The position numbers and the translations under genes are program-made. From contig MU404064.1 of assembly GCA_022695795.1 (NCBI GenBank), positions 248,001-312,000 of the forward strand: 64,000 nt of DNA. The letters are read 5' to 3'. This stretch comes from Biscogniauxia marginata. Taxonomy: Eukaryota > Ascomycota > Sordariomycetes > Xylariales > Xylariaceae. The notes beneath the pieces are model-generated. The model did not search any database, had not been told where the DNA came from, and was given only the letters and a program-made list of their open reading frames with translations. Positions 44,279-54,366 of the stretch are shown here, one piece after another. Position 1 is the stretch's first letter; each line of letters begins with the position of its first letter.

Positions 44279-47200
44279 ATTAGAAGTGGCATCATACGTT
44301 GATACAGGACGATGTATCGTGAACCAAGGCTGGAGTCCTCCATTTGCGGGTTGGCCTTGGTTTCTGGATCCTCAGATTACCTACATTGCCGTTTTGCTTG
44401 GACACAATCCCAGGCCATTCAGGAACATATTTATTATTCAGATACCCCCAACCGGAGTAATCGAATAGGTCCTGGTTTCACATTGCGTAATGAGAGATGA
44501 TTCGTGGTAGCTCGTTAATTTTATTGACCGATTCCGATTTGAGTCCCGGCTATCGAATTCGAATCGGCGATTTCCTAGCTTACAACCCGCAATCTACCGA
44601 ACACCTCACCCTCGGATAAAGTTTTGTCTCGATATTCCGCAATTAGTGATATCCTCTACCTTCCTCGATTGTGCTCCTATGCATTTACGATTTATTCCGC
44701 ATCGATAATCATTCTAATTGGCGTTAATTGGCTTCGGTATTCCCAATGGCCCGGTGTTTTTTTTTTTTTTTTTTACTGCAATAGATTTGGGCACGTTTCG
44801 TATGATTCGCATTTTTAGCGGCGGCGGCAAAAGTCGAGGCTTTACCTGGCGTTTAAAACAAGAAAAAAAAGAGATAGGTCATCCCGATGGCTTATTATCC
44901 AGTCGCTCGTTACTTGATTCCTTTTATTCATCATGGCAAACGATAGAAGTTATTCCCCGGTGTCCTTGATACTTTGTTATCTCTCGTTTTTACAAGATGG
45001 CTTGGAGCTTCGTCACTAAGAGTCGGTGGAGTTTGCCCACTCAACTGGGTCTGACGACCGGTTGTTGTCAGCCGCAAACACGATGGGATTCCCAAGACGA
45101 CTCAGTACTTCATTTTTCGATTCACGAATCCTATCACCTTATGCCGCAAAGAGCTGGCTCACCTTGCCCTGAGGTTGACATACTTCTGGTCAGCTTGTGG
45201 CTTCCGGAAAGACCGATGGCGGTTTAATGGTCGGATGGCTTCGTCACATTTCCCCCTATATGTTTGAGGGGCATCTCATTTAAGTCATTGGCTTCTGGGC
45301 TTCAAAAGAACGAAAACGGTGTCACTACAGCAATTGGTCGCATGCATTGGAAGTGGGATGAAAATTGGGTTGTTGCTTTTGTGTTTGGAATATTACGTTT
45401 TACTTCGTCTTTGCCCACGTGGATTAAGTTCACTTGGTGGTGATGGTACAGCGCCAAATAACAAGAACACGAGTTTCTGTCTTCCTGGCAGATTCGGCAG
45501 CCATCCAACCTCAGGGGTCCTAATTAACGTGACGGTCTGAAGTTTTTCCCCCTTCTTTATATTGTTTCTTTATTTCGGCACTAAAGAAAAAGGGGAATGT
45601 CTGGTTATGGGATTTGCGTACTCGGGTTTTAATGCTTGGGGGTGTTTACTTGTTTTATTGTTCACGCTCCTCTGGGAGCCTTTTTTTTTCATTTCTTTTC
45701 TTCACGACCGGCATGATCATTATTACCACCAAGGCATGGGCTAGGCTGAGACTAAGGGCAGGTTGGCGAAGAGGAGATGGTGGCAATCAATTGACACATG
45801 GCTTCTTTACGTGTCATTCAGTTAGACGGGATTGATATCAGTTGGCCGCCACGGGAGTAATACCATACAGGTCGCGGTCGGATATACCTTATTCAACGGG
45901 AGCAAGTTTCCGCTCGCTTGAGGTTCTCCCCAGGTGTGAGTTCTAAATTTTTTTTTTTCTTTTTTGAGGGCGCTTGCACGCCTAACACTACAAACAAGCC
46001 TTAGCTTTGCAAACTTGTCACTTAAGAAATATTATCAGACATAGAATAAAGAAATAAATTGTGCAAACCTCAATTATTGTCCGTCACGACTTGGATAGGA
46101 TAAAAAAAACTCTGCTGTCCACGCCTAGTATTACATATTCTTATTTACCTTGTATTCGATTAATCGACGTGAGGGCCTGGTATTGCTCACCTACTTGATT
46201 ATCCCAGATGTTTGGGGTTGCTTAGGTACCCATCTACTTCGCTTAACATTCCAGTCAATTAAATTGTCTCGATTTTTGAATGTGATTAGAATAAGTTTGA
46301 AGATCTATATACATAAAATAAGATTAATCATGCTAAAACCATCTCCTCTTTGATATCTATATAAATATATCCGCACTCTATTTTTCGTAGCATTTATTTG
46401 TTTTACCAAGTTAGATATTTATAAGCCAGTGTTTCTCTTGGCCCTCCGTGCGAGCCGATGCTGACGCCAACAATGGACGATGATGCCCTTCATCGTCCAC
46501 TCAAAAAGAAAAAAGAGAAAGAACTGCGGAGCCCTTGTGCCTACATACCTTATCATGTCATCTTTTTATGTAAGCGGGCTAACGGGGTATGTACAGTAGG
46601 TTGCTGACAACATCAGAAAATGCCGTCCACTACATGTAAGTATGAGAATCCGTCGGTTCATTGACACCAACAAGTGTTCCGCCCCGGGACGTATTCTATA
46701 GAGCATGGCGACCTTCTCTTTTTGGTGCCCTCGATAAGTATTTATCTTGCTGATACTACTCAACAGATGAGAGGTGCTGCGTTGTAATGGTCTATAACCA
46801 TCTTACATATATCCCCTGACTTGATGATATACTGTGGCCGGACGGCCGGATAGGCAGGAGGTAGAGCTAGACCAGGGCCTTTATAAAGGGTTTAAGGGTG
46901 AGCTATTGTATATTTGTATATATATACCTAAGAATATGAATTGCGAGGCCATTCATATCGAAATGTAGACATCAAACTAAGATCTTACCCGCCTGATGGG
47001 GCGAGCCATGCATGATATAGAGCCGGGTTGATCCGAGAAGAACGGGGATTCTAGGTGGGTTGGAATTCGCATATAAATGTCCGCTTCCTCGTACATCAGA
47101 TGACAAACCACTAGGTTAACTCGGTGCCAGGCCAAGATCTGCCTTAAATTGTATCTCCCCAGCATCAACATTGTACTTCCCCCAGTACTGGCTTCTGGAC

Positions 47201-47332
47201 GGTTTTGTTAGTAAGGAACTAGTTACTATCATATCCCCCTTAATCGCCATTATCATTAGTATCGTCCTCATCATGCTTTACACTGGACTATCACCATTAC
47301 TATACCTCCCGGTTCTTGGGTTTGGGTCCGGC
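44279..47332. other. 3-kb AT-rich intergenic region
   Basis: It holds the 3' flank of the cyclin gene and the promoter of the M20 gene. Features seen: a T17 run at 44758-44774 and a hairpin at 46474-46499. Short frames lack any family signature. Confidence 0.45.
46474..46499. repeat. 10-bp perfect inverted repeat with 6-nt loop
   Basis: TGGACGATGA (46474-46483) and TCATCGTCCA (46490-46499) flank TGCCCT. An A-rich tract follows (CAAAAAGAAAAAAGAG). It is intergenic. It could fold in RNA or be a protein-binding palindrome. Confidence 0.65.
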
Positions 47333-48889
47333 ATGACAAGGGCGGCGGCGACAGCGGCAGAAGAACCGGATCTCAGCAGACTCCCCGACCTACTCAAGTC
47401 GATCTCCGCGGACGTCTTCCCCGGCCTGAAGGCGTTAGCGCAGGATATCCATGCAAATCCGGAGACCTCGACCCGGGAGCACCACGCGCACGACACGGTA
47501 GTCGCCTACTTCACGGAGCAGGTCCCCGGCCTCTGGGAAGTGACGCCGCACGCCTACGGCGAGCCCACCGCGTTCGCGCTAGACTTCACGCATACGCCGG
47601 CGGGTTACGCGGCGGGGCCGGACCCGCCGCCCGCCGTCGGCTTCATGGCCGAGTACGACGCCCTGCTCGGCATCGGGCACGCCTGCGGGCACAACCACAT
47701 CCTGCTGAACGGGCTTGCGGCGGCGACGGCGGCGCGGCAGGCGCTCGTCGAGCTGGGCATCCCGGGGCGGATCCGCATGCTCGGCACGCCGGACGAGGAG
47801 AACACGGCAGGGAAGGCGCGGCTGCTAGACAAGGGCGCGTTCGACGACGGCGGCGGCATCGACGTCTGGCTCATGGCGCACCCGACGAGCGCGAACGCCA
47901 TCCAGCCCATGCAGGCGCGCGTCAACGCCGCGGCCGCGTTCAGCGCCGACAGGCACACCGACGCCGTGAGGGCCGCGTACGAGGCGCTCGTCGCGGTAGT
48001 CGACCTGGCGGGGACACTGCCCGGCACGGCGTCGAGCGCCATGCCCGTCGAGGACGTGGGCATGTTCAGCACGAACGTGGTCGCGCAGCGGGTCGAGTTC
48101 GGCATCGCGGGACTGGGCGTCGACGAGGTGAGGAAGACGGTCGCGGCGCTGCTGGACGATACGTACCCCGGCGTGGAGTACAGCGTCACGGCTAGCGGCG
48201 ACGTCGTCGAGGGCGGCAGCGGTGTGAACCTCACGGTTACGGGCCCCGGCGGCCACGCCTCGGAGGGCACCAAGAGCCCGCTGCGACTGACGATCGAGAC
48301 GTTCCGCTCGCTAACCGGCTCCGGGAAGGAGGGGCTGTCGTTCTTCCTCCCCGGCAACACGACCGTCACGGAGCTCGCCGTCACCACCTCGGTGCGCACG
48401 CGGTACACGGCGGACCTGGACGCCGTCCTCGCCGAGGTCGAGCCCGCGCTCTCGGGCCACGCCTCCGGCGCCATCGCGACGGACAGGCCGTACGCGGCGC
48501 TCGAGGTCGTGCGGCCCCTGGGCGACCGCTTCATCGCGCTGATGCGGGACGCGGACCACGACGACGGCGGCAACTGGGGATACTCGGCCACGGCGCCGGC
48601 GGCGACGGACGCGGGGCTCGTGGAGGAGCCGACGCTGGACCCGGAGACGCGGGAGCTGCTCGCCGTGCGCCGCGCCGTGCTGCACGCGAACTACGACATC
48701 TGCGACAGGGCGGCGGGCGCCGCCTCCCCTTGCGGGTTCAACCACGAGCCCGTGTTCGAGAGGACCGCGGCCACCGAGTATAGCTACGCGCGCACCGAGG
48801 TCGTGGCGCGCGCCCAGGCACAGATGGCGGTCGAGGCGATTGCCGACGAGCGCGTCATGGCGGGTTTCGTTTCGCTGGTTAGGAGGTGA
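47333..48889 (+). CDS. M20-family metallo-amidohydrolase (PM20D2 / AbgB-like)
   Basis: A single exon of 518 residues from ATG 47333. Metal-site motifs of the M20D group are present: AEYDALLGIGHACGHN, which contains the bridging region and zinc-ligand histidines, and GTPDEENTAGKARLL with the catalytic glutamates. GPGGHASEGTKSP is the dimerisation-domain loop of the family, and TDAG near 480 resembles the STDMGN motif. Relatives such as PM20D2 and bacterial AbgB cleave N-acyl amino acids or dipeptides such as p-aminobenzoyl-glutamate; the substrate here is unknown. Codon usage is extremely GC-rich from 47333 on, while sequence just upstream is AT-rich. This supports that start, although the frame is open to an ATG at 47273 and beyond over a hydrophobic stretch. 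A 328-codon antisense frame is a shadow caused by the GC bias. Confidence 0.88.
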   Translation: MTRAAATAAEEPDLSRLPDLLKSISADVFPGLKALAQDIHANPETSTREHHAHDTVVAYFTEQVPGLWEVTPHAYGEPTAFALDFTHTPAGYAAGPDPPPAVGFMAEYDALLGIGHACGHNHILLNGLAAATAARQALVELGIPGRIRMLGTPDEENTAGKARLLDKGAFDDGGGIDVWLMAHPTSANAIQPMQARVNAAAAFSADRHTDAVRAAYEALVAVVDLAGTLPGTASSAMPVEDVGMFSTNVVAQRVEFGIAGLGVDEVRKTVAALLDDTYPGVEYSVTASGDVVEGGSGVNLTVTGPGGHASEGTKSPLRLTIETFRSLTGSGKEGLSFFLPGNTTVTELAVTTSVRTRYTADLDAVLAEVEPALSGHASGAIATDRPYAALEVVRPLGDRFIALMRDADHDDGGNWGYSATAPAATDAGLVEEPTLDPETRELLAVRRAVLHANYDICDRAAGAASPCGFNHEPVFERTAATEYSYARTEVVARAQAQMAVEAIADERVMAGFVSLVRR

Positions 48890-49518
48890 GTTGAGTAATT
48901 TGAAGAGATTGGACCATGGCCGGTTTGAATACCGTGAGAGAAGGAGGGAGGAGGAAGAGAGATTTAGTAGATTTTTTTTCATTTGGTCCCAAGATTGTAA
49001 GAAGCAAATCATAATACATCAACAGCTCTTCGCCTCGGTGTTGGCAAGACTTGTTATTACTTTTAATGGTGGGATGTGTGTGTTAGTCGTGGCAATATTC
49101 GTCCTCCTATCTTCTTCTTCTGCCCCTTTAAACTTACATAGGTAAGGTTTGTAGTATTAGGTAGCGATATGGTAGCGATATGGTTATACTACATCTAAGA
49201 TTGAAGCAATAACATAGACCTGGAATTGGTGTCTCGATCTACCTATGGAGAACTTAACAGGTGTATGTTGAGGTAGGAGAAACAGAAACAAAAGGTGATG
49301 TTGTATAATCGGAAAGTTCATGGAGTTGCCAATGCAGCTGTCATCAGCTGGGGGCAAATGAATTAGCCGAGAGATCCCAATTGGAATCTGCTGTCAGCTG
49401 TGGCGGACCGGCACTCGGCCATCGCGGGAAGTTCTACCAAATTAAAGCTGTGACACTCGAAGCTCTCAACTACATCAACTTCAAAACAAAAACAACGACC
49501 CGGCCAAATGCTACGACG
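48890..49518. other. Intergenic region before the Fyv6-like gene
   Basis: It contains a direct duplication of GTAGCGATATG near 49160-49185 and AT-rich promoter sequence. No gene was seen. Confidence 0.5.
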
Positions 49519-49522
49519 ATGA
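49508..49522 (+). promoter_or_regulatory. Minimal upstream ORF overlapping the Fyv6-like start codon
   Basis: ATG at 49508 opens a four-codon frame (M-L-R-R) whose TGA stop (49520-49522) overlaps the main ATG (49519-49521) in an ATGA arrangement. This is the geometry expected for start-stop reinitiation or leaky scanning. It is only relevant if the transcript starts upstream of 49508. Confidence 0.5.
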
Positions 49523-50276
49523 CATCGCGCTTTGTTTCCGGCGGCACCATCGCCGGTGACGACGGACTGCCCTCTGACGCCGACACGAACACAGACACTA
49601 CCGCCTCGGCCCCGAAACAGTCCACGCAATGGGACAGAGAGGCGTCGAAGAAGAACGCTGAGTGGGAGGCCGTGCAGAAGGACCTCGAGGCGGAGCGCCG
49701 CCGGCGTGAGGAAGCGCGCAAGTCGAGCGTCGAAGGCGGTGGGGAGAAGAGCCTCTACGATATCTTGCAGGCGAACAAAGGTAGGCAGAGAAACCCAGCT
49801 TATGGGAGGCACAAGACCAAAAGATGGGAAAAAGATATATATGTACGCGCATCATGCTCACGGGCAATATCTACGTAGCCGCCAAGCAGGCCGCCTTCGA
49901 GGAGCAGAACCGCATCCGCAACCAGTTCCGCGCGCTCGACGACGACGAGATCGACTTCCTGGACGGGATCCGCGACGAGCGGAGGGTGGAGGAGGACCGC
50001 GTGAGGCGCGAGACGGAGGAGCGGCTCGCGAGCTTCCGGCGCGCGCAGAAGAGCGCCGACAGGGCGGCCGCGCCGTCGTCCTCGGCCGCCGACGAGGAGG
50101 GGGCCGAGCAGGAGGAGGCGGCGGAGTCGTGGGGGGCCGGCGCCGCGGGGAGGAAGCGCAAGAGGGAGAGGGAGAGGGACTTGAGGGGTGTGGTGAAGGG
50201 CGTCAAGAGGAGGGCTAGCGGTGGCGAGGCTGCGAAGGAGACTGCGGATGCGAAGGCTGCGCCGGAACCACCATCG

Positions 50277-50310
<34 letters not shown>

Positions 50311-50438
50311 TGGACAAGTCGAAAGATGCCGATAAACCCGTAGATACGAAAAACGCCCCTAATGCAACATCGGCGGCGGCGGCGAAACCCAAACTAGGAC
50401 TCGTCGATTACGGCTCCGATGAAGATGACGACGACTGA
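49519..50438 (+). CDS. Fyv6/FAM192A (NIP30) domain protein, splicing-related
   Basis: Two exons, 49519-49780 and 49879-50438, with a GTAGGC...GTAG intron joining in phase 1, giving 273 residues. The conserved N-terminal NIP30 block is split by the intron: SRFVSGG at the start, SLYDILQANK before the junction, and KQAAFEEQNRIRNQFRALDDDEIDFLD after it. In animals this family is FAM192A/PIP30, which binds the proteasome activator PA28gamma. In yeast Fyv6 acts in second-step splicing and 3' splice-site choice. Nuclear action fits the KRKRERERDLRG basic stretch. The C-terminal half is low complexity, with a run of threonines coded by (ACG)n near 50275-50300, and ends in an acidic YGSDEDDDD tail. 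The first exon includes a charged coiled-coil-like helix. Confidence 0.88.
50275..50300 (+). repeat. (ACG)n/(GAC)n microsatellite coding for polythreonine
   Basis: Eight consecutive Thr codons made of ACG repeats in the disordered C-terminus of the Fyv6-like protein. The run is likely to vary in length among strains. Confidence 0.8.
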
Positions 50439-51396
50439 GTTCCGGCTGAAAACCTTTAACCTAGACCATATGTCTACATGAAGACCCCCATCGCTTTAGC
50501 TATCATTGCTTCTTCTGGTGCTCTTGACGGCTGAAGCGTCAGACACCAGCCTAGATGCCGGGCTAGATTGATGCTATCTATTCAGTACCGATCTATATGC
50601 GCAGTACTCAATGAGGAAAAGGGGGATACTAGAGCTTCAATGGATGGGGCATTTAAAACGTCATCGGGCCGGAACATACGGAATGCCTCTTACGTATATA
50701 AAAGAAAGAAAGAAAGAAAGAACCTTGTGCGAAGGCTATGCTGCCGTCGGTTACCATGATACTGACTAATTGATTGTAGCTAGTTAGGTACTTTGAAGGA
50801 GAGTAGGTGTCGGGGCAATATTACTGCCCGGACAGGAGACGCAAAAGCAGGCGTTGGACAGTAACTTCAAATGGTTTGGGAGGTCAAAAAGAAGGTCATA
50901 TCTTTTCAAAGGTACAGAGAGAGACAGAGAGAGCAAGAGGTGTGATTTGATCATTATACGTAGATGCAAGACAGGGTTACCTACCTCTACCGGCCTGCCC
51001 TAAGTTCGAAGGAAGAGTCGTTCATCTCGATCAGGTAGAGAAGAACCCTTCCTAGTCGAGCAATGATCGAGGCTCGATGTATCGTGCGCTTTTTTCCCTT
51101 TTCTTAAAAAGCGTTCCCAACCCGCCTCCTTCCGGCCTCCTTTCCTTTTCTTTTTGCGACCGTCTATTTACATTCCAATGCGTGAACACTTCATTATCTT
51201 CTTTTCGTACAAAAAAGTATAATTAAAAAAAAGATTCCCTCCGTACGGCCCGAGCCTAGATATGTGATGCACACGACGTGGTTATCCTTTCCCCCATCTA
51301 CAACTTAGTATTACAAATCACGCCCAAACCCTTCTTCCACGTTCACAGGTGCCGGAATTAGTGACACCTTGTAGGTAATTTCAGGCAGGCGCGCCT
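50439..51396. other. Convergent intergenic region
   Basis: It separates the 3' ends of the Fyv6-like and TIM54 genes. It holds an (AAAG)n microsatellite at about 50700-50722 and T/A-rich tracts. No gene was supported. Confidence 0.5.
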
Positions 51397-52846
51397 TTAC
51401 TCGTCGAGCCAAGCCGACTTGGGCGGCTCGGGCTTCGCCATGGCCCAGCGCCAGAGGCCCCGCAGGCTGCCCTTGATCCAGCCCTCGACCTCCTCCTCGG
51501 GGACGACTATCTCGCGGGCGCGGGCCTCGTCCTCGGGCCGGATCTCGAATCTGCGCATGCGCATGGCGATGCGCGGGTCCAGGACCACGGGCCGGGTCCA
51601 GATCTTCTCCGGCGGGGCCGCGTCCGCGTCCGCGCCGGCGACCTCCTCTCTCGGCTTCGGCTTCGTCTCTGTCGTCTGCTCCTTCCACACGGGCTTGGGC
51701 CAGTCCTTCTCCTCCTCCGCGAGCGCCGTCTGCTGCTCTGATTCGCCCGTCGCGGTGGCATCCTCGCGGTACTCGCGCGCGGCGGCGAGGCAGACGGCCG
51801 CCACCTCGCGCCCGATGTCGTCGGCTAGGTGGCGCCGGTTCAGGAAGCGCCGGAGTCGGACGAAGGTGTTGGAGAAGCCGAGTATGTGGGGGAAGGTGAC
51901 GGGTGTAGAGGGGGAGAACTCGGCGGGTATGAGCATGGGGAGGGGGGACGTGGGATAGTCGTCGGTGGTGTTGTACGGCGGCGGTTGCGGCGGTCTCTCG
52001 GGTTTCTGGTCTGTCTTCTCCTCGGGCTTCGGTTCTGGCGTCCCTCCTTCGCCAGCCTGCGCGCTCTCCGATCCCTCGGCGGGCTTGACAGCCGGTTCTT
52101 TGGGCGCTGATGATGGTGCCGTCAGCGGCCCCAACCAGCCCTCGTGTAGTCCTCTGACGTATTCCTTCCACGTATGCCGTCCGATTACGATATCCCCCTG
52201 AACTCCGTGGTATTCGGGCGTGCCGTTCTTTCTTCTTATTTCCTGTATCAGCTCCTCCTGGGTTTGCGCCTCGTCGCTCGGCTGTCTCGTCCTCCGTATC
52301 TTCTCGGCGACGGCAGCTCTGATGTCGCCCTCCTTCCTGCCCTGCACGAATTCCCAGTCGAGACCCGAAGCCGCGAGGATCGGCTTTACGTATTCGGAGA
52401 AATGGTCCTGGGCAGGACGCAGGCCGTCAGTCGGCGGGCTCTCGAGGAAGATGGTCAGCCGTCGCGGCAGCTGGGTCGGGCTCGGGATGGGTTCGCGCGC
52501 GAGGTGGGAGACGGCCTTGCTCCACTTGGCGGTCGCACGCTTCTTCTCGCGCTTGTCGTAGATGATCGCCCCAGAGAACGAGCAGACGAGCGCCCAGAAT
52601 ATCATCCAGTTGCGGGAGGGGAGCTTCTTGGGCAGGTTGGGGATGCCCATCATGCGCAGAGCAGGGTTGGCGGCGGGCGCCTTGTAGTTAACTCCGGAGG
52701 CTGGCGCTGCCTGTGCCTAATATTAGGACTCTCTTCTTCGGTCGCTGTAAAGGGGCAAAAGACGGATTGATATTCCAACATACCGAAGCCGTGGCTGAGG
52801 TAGCACCGCTTCCTCCCGCAGCCGGAGGAGGGCTTGAATCGGCCAT
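51397..52846 (-). CDS. TIM54: Mitochondrial inner-membrane translocase subunit Tim54
   Basis: Two exons, 52784-52846 and 51397-52716, are separated by a 67-nt intron (GTATGT...TATTAG, CCTAAT branch). The join is in phase 0, giving 460 residues. The N-terminus is Ala/Pro/Ser-rich. It is followed by NPALRMMGIPNLPKKLPSRNW and one transmembrane helix at about 58-74 (WMIFWALVCSFSGAIIY), then DKREKKR, the characteristic Tim54 N-terminal region. The intermembrane-space domain contains RRLTIFLESPPTDGL, FSEYVKPILAASGLDWEFVQG and GDIVIGRHTWKEYVRGLHEGWLGPL. Tim54 is a TIM22-complex subunit that supports insertion of carrier proteins into the inner membrane. The middle is Pro/Glu-rich and variable. The C-terminal DPRIAMRMRRFEIRP segment is conserved-looking. 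Using a different acceptor in exon 2 would introduce a stop, which fixes the splice choice. Confidence 0.92.
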
Positions 52847-53604
52847 TGTGATAGCTCCTCAGTGTGAGTGCTGCTCGCGGACAAGAGGCTTTATCTCAAG
52901 TGCTCAGGCGAGTTCAAGTCACAGAGTACTTCGAGTCTCTGCACTCGACCAATTGCGCAATGAGGACTCGAGTGTTGCGTCCTTGTGGTGCCCTCCTCGA
53001 GGCTTGTGAAAGTTGGATGATCTGAGCGATAAGAGACTTTTTTTTCTTATCGAAGCTGCCTTTGAAATGTCTACTATCTGGAAATCAGGTGGTTCTTGTT
53101 AACTGCATAGAATTGTCGATAACCACTACGATTCGGTTTTTAGGTAAGCTGGATAGGATAGTAGATTAACGGTTACATGCATTCACGTATTGCCAACAAC
53201 CACATCTCGATTGTCTCTTCGAAAGCTTTCTCCCAACCAAAGTCTCTAGTAAACAAGTAGGCTTGAGGCCTTTTGTTGCTCAACTAACTAAGTTGAAATC
53301 CAGAAGTCTTATACAACTCCACGATGGTATAGTTCTCATATAACCCCCCAAGAATATGTTTCCCAGCTGCTCTATCATTTCCTAGGGTTAGCCTGAATGA
53401 TTAGCAACACCAAATGTGTCCATAGATGCTGTTTGCGACGTTGATATTTTTAGAAGAAAAATCAATTATATATATATAGAGAGAGAGAGAGAAAGTAGAA
53501 GAAACAATAGGTAGTATGCATATAATCTGAGCAGAATGAGCGTTAGACACAGTTGTCAGTATTTAAAGCACTAACCCGCTGAACCTCAAAACTCAGCTGC
53601 AATT
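52847..53604. other. Promoter region of TIM54 and 3' flank of the GST-kappa-like gene
   Basis: Both flanking genes are on the minus strand. An AT then AG microsatellite lies at 53467-53493. No other element was identified. Confidence 0.45.
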
Positions 53605-54366
53605 TTACATGTTCGCCTTGACCGGCCCATCACGCGGCAGCAGCTCGAGGCGATTAAAAGGAAGGCCGAGGAATTCATAAATCTGCCCAAACCTATCGCT
53701 TCCGAAGAACGGCTCGACCGCGCCCGCCGAATTGCGGACCATCAACCAGGGAGCACCAAACCCACCCTGTCCCAGCGCTTCGTCGGTCTTCCTCTCCAGT
53801 TCATCTCGGACATCTTTTTCGTTAGCCCGTATCATGATAGCGTCGACCTGCGCTCCCGAGAACTGCTTCTTCGAGCCGGCGCTAGTGTCTGCCTCCTCCC
53901 CGGCAAACCCCGCCGGCATTGCCGCCAGCGCCTCCCTCAGGGGCCCCTCATCCTTGATGCGCTGCTGCGGCGGCGTCCAGAAGCAGTGGTACAGCCAGTG
54001 CCAGGCCGCGTCGTAGACCCCGCGCGGGTACGACCCCCTGATCGCGAGCAGCGCCCGCAGCGGGAGCCGGGTCGGTCCGACGTCGAAGAGGCTGTTCAGG
54101 TCGCCCGCGGGCGGCCCGGCGCGCGGGACCCCGAAGTCCCGCTTCGAGCGCGGCAGCTCGTACCGCTCGAGCCAGGCCTGCCGCGCCGCGACCGTCCATA
54201 TGACCCGGTTGCCCGAGCGGCGCTGCAGCTCCGGCAGGTAGACCGGGTGGAAGGCGAGGCTGACGCCGTGGGAGGCCAGCGTGTCGAGGTGCGAGCGCAG
54301 GTGCAGGAACGCGAAGTAGCTGTAGATCGAGTTCAGGTCGATGTAGCAATCTATGTGCCCGCCCAT
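53605..54366 (-). CDS. Kappa-class glutathione S-transferase / HCCA isomerase-like (DsbA fold)
   Basis: A single exon of 253 residues. It begins with the beta-strand and helix start IDCYIDLNSIYSYFAF. In an alignment by eye, S13 matches the catalytic serine of GST kappa (Ser16 in the human YDVLSPYSW motif). The C-terminus GGFGAPWLMV and FFGSDRFGQIYEFLG contains the cis-proline-type loop (GAPW) and the GSDR motif typical of DsbA-like 2-hydroxychromene-2-carboxylate isomerases and GST kappa. The all-helical insertion lies between. Enzymes of this class conjugate or isomerise with glutathione in mitochondria or peroxisomes; the reaction here is inferred. There is no peroxisomal SKL-type tail: the protein ends in KANM. 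The coding region is strongly GC-rich in its first half. Confidence 0.88.
   Translation of the reverse strand: MGGHIDCYIDLNSIYSYFAFLHLRSHLDTLASHGVSLAFHPVYLPELQRRSGNRVIWTVAARQAWLERYELPRSKRDFGVPRAGPPAGDLNSLFDVGPTRLPLRALLAIRGSYPRGVYDAAWHWLYHCFWTPPQQRIKDEGPLREALAAMPAGFAGEEADTSAGSKKQFSGAQVDAIMIRANEKDVRDELERKTDEALGQGGFGAPWLMVRNSAGAVEPFFGSDRFGQIYEFLGLPFNRLELLPRDGPVKANM

Noticed and set aside
47605..48591. 328-codon antisense ORF over the M20 gene
   Set aside because: Shadow of GC-rich codons. The sense frame has intact M20 motifs.
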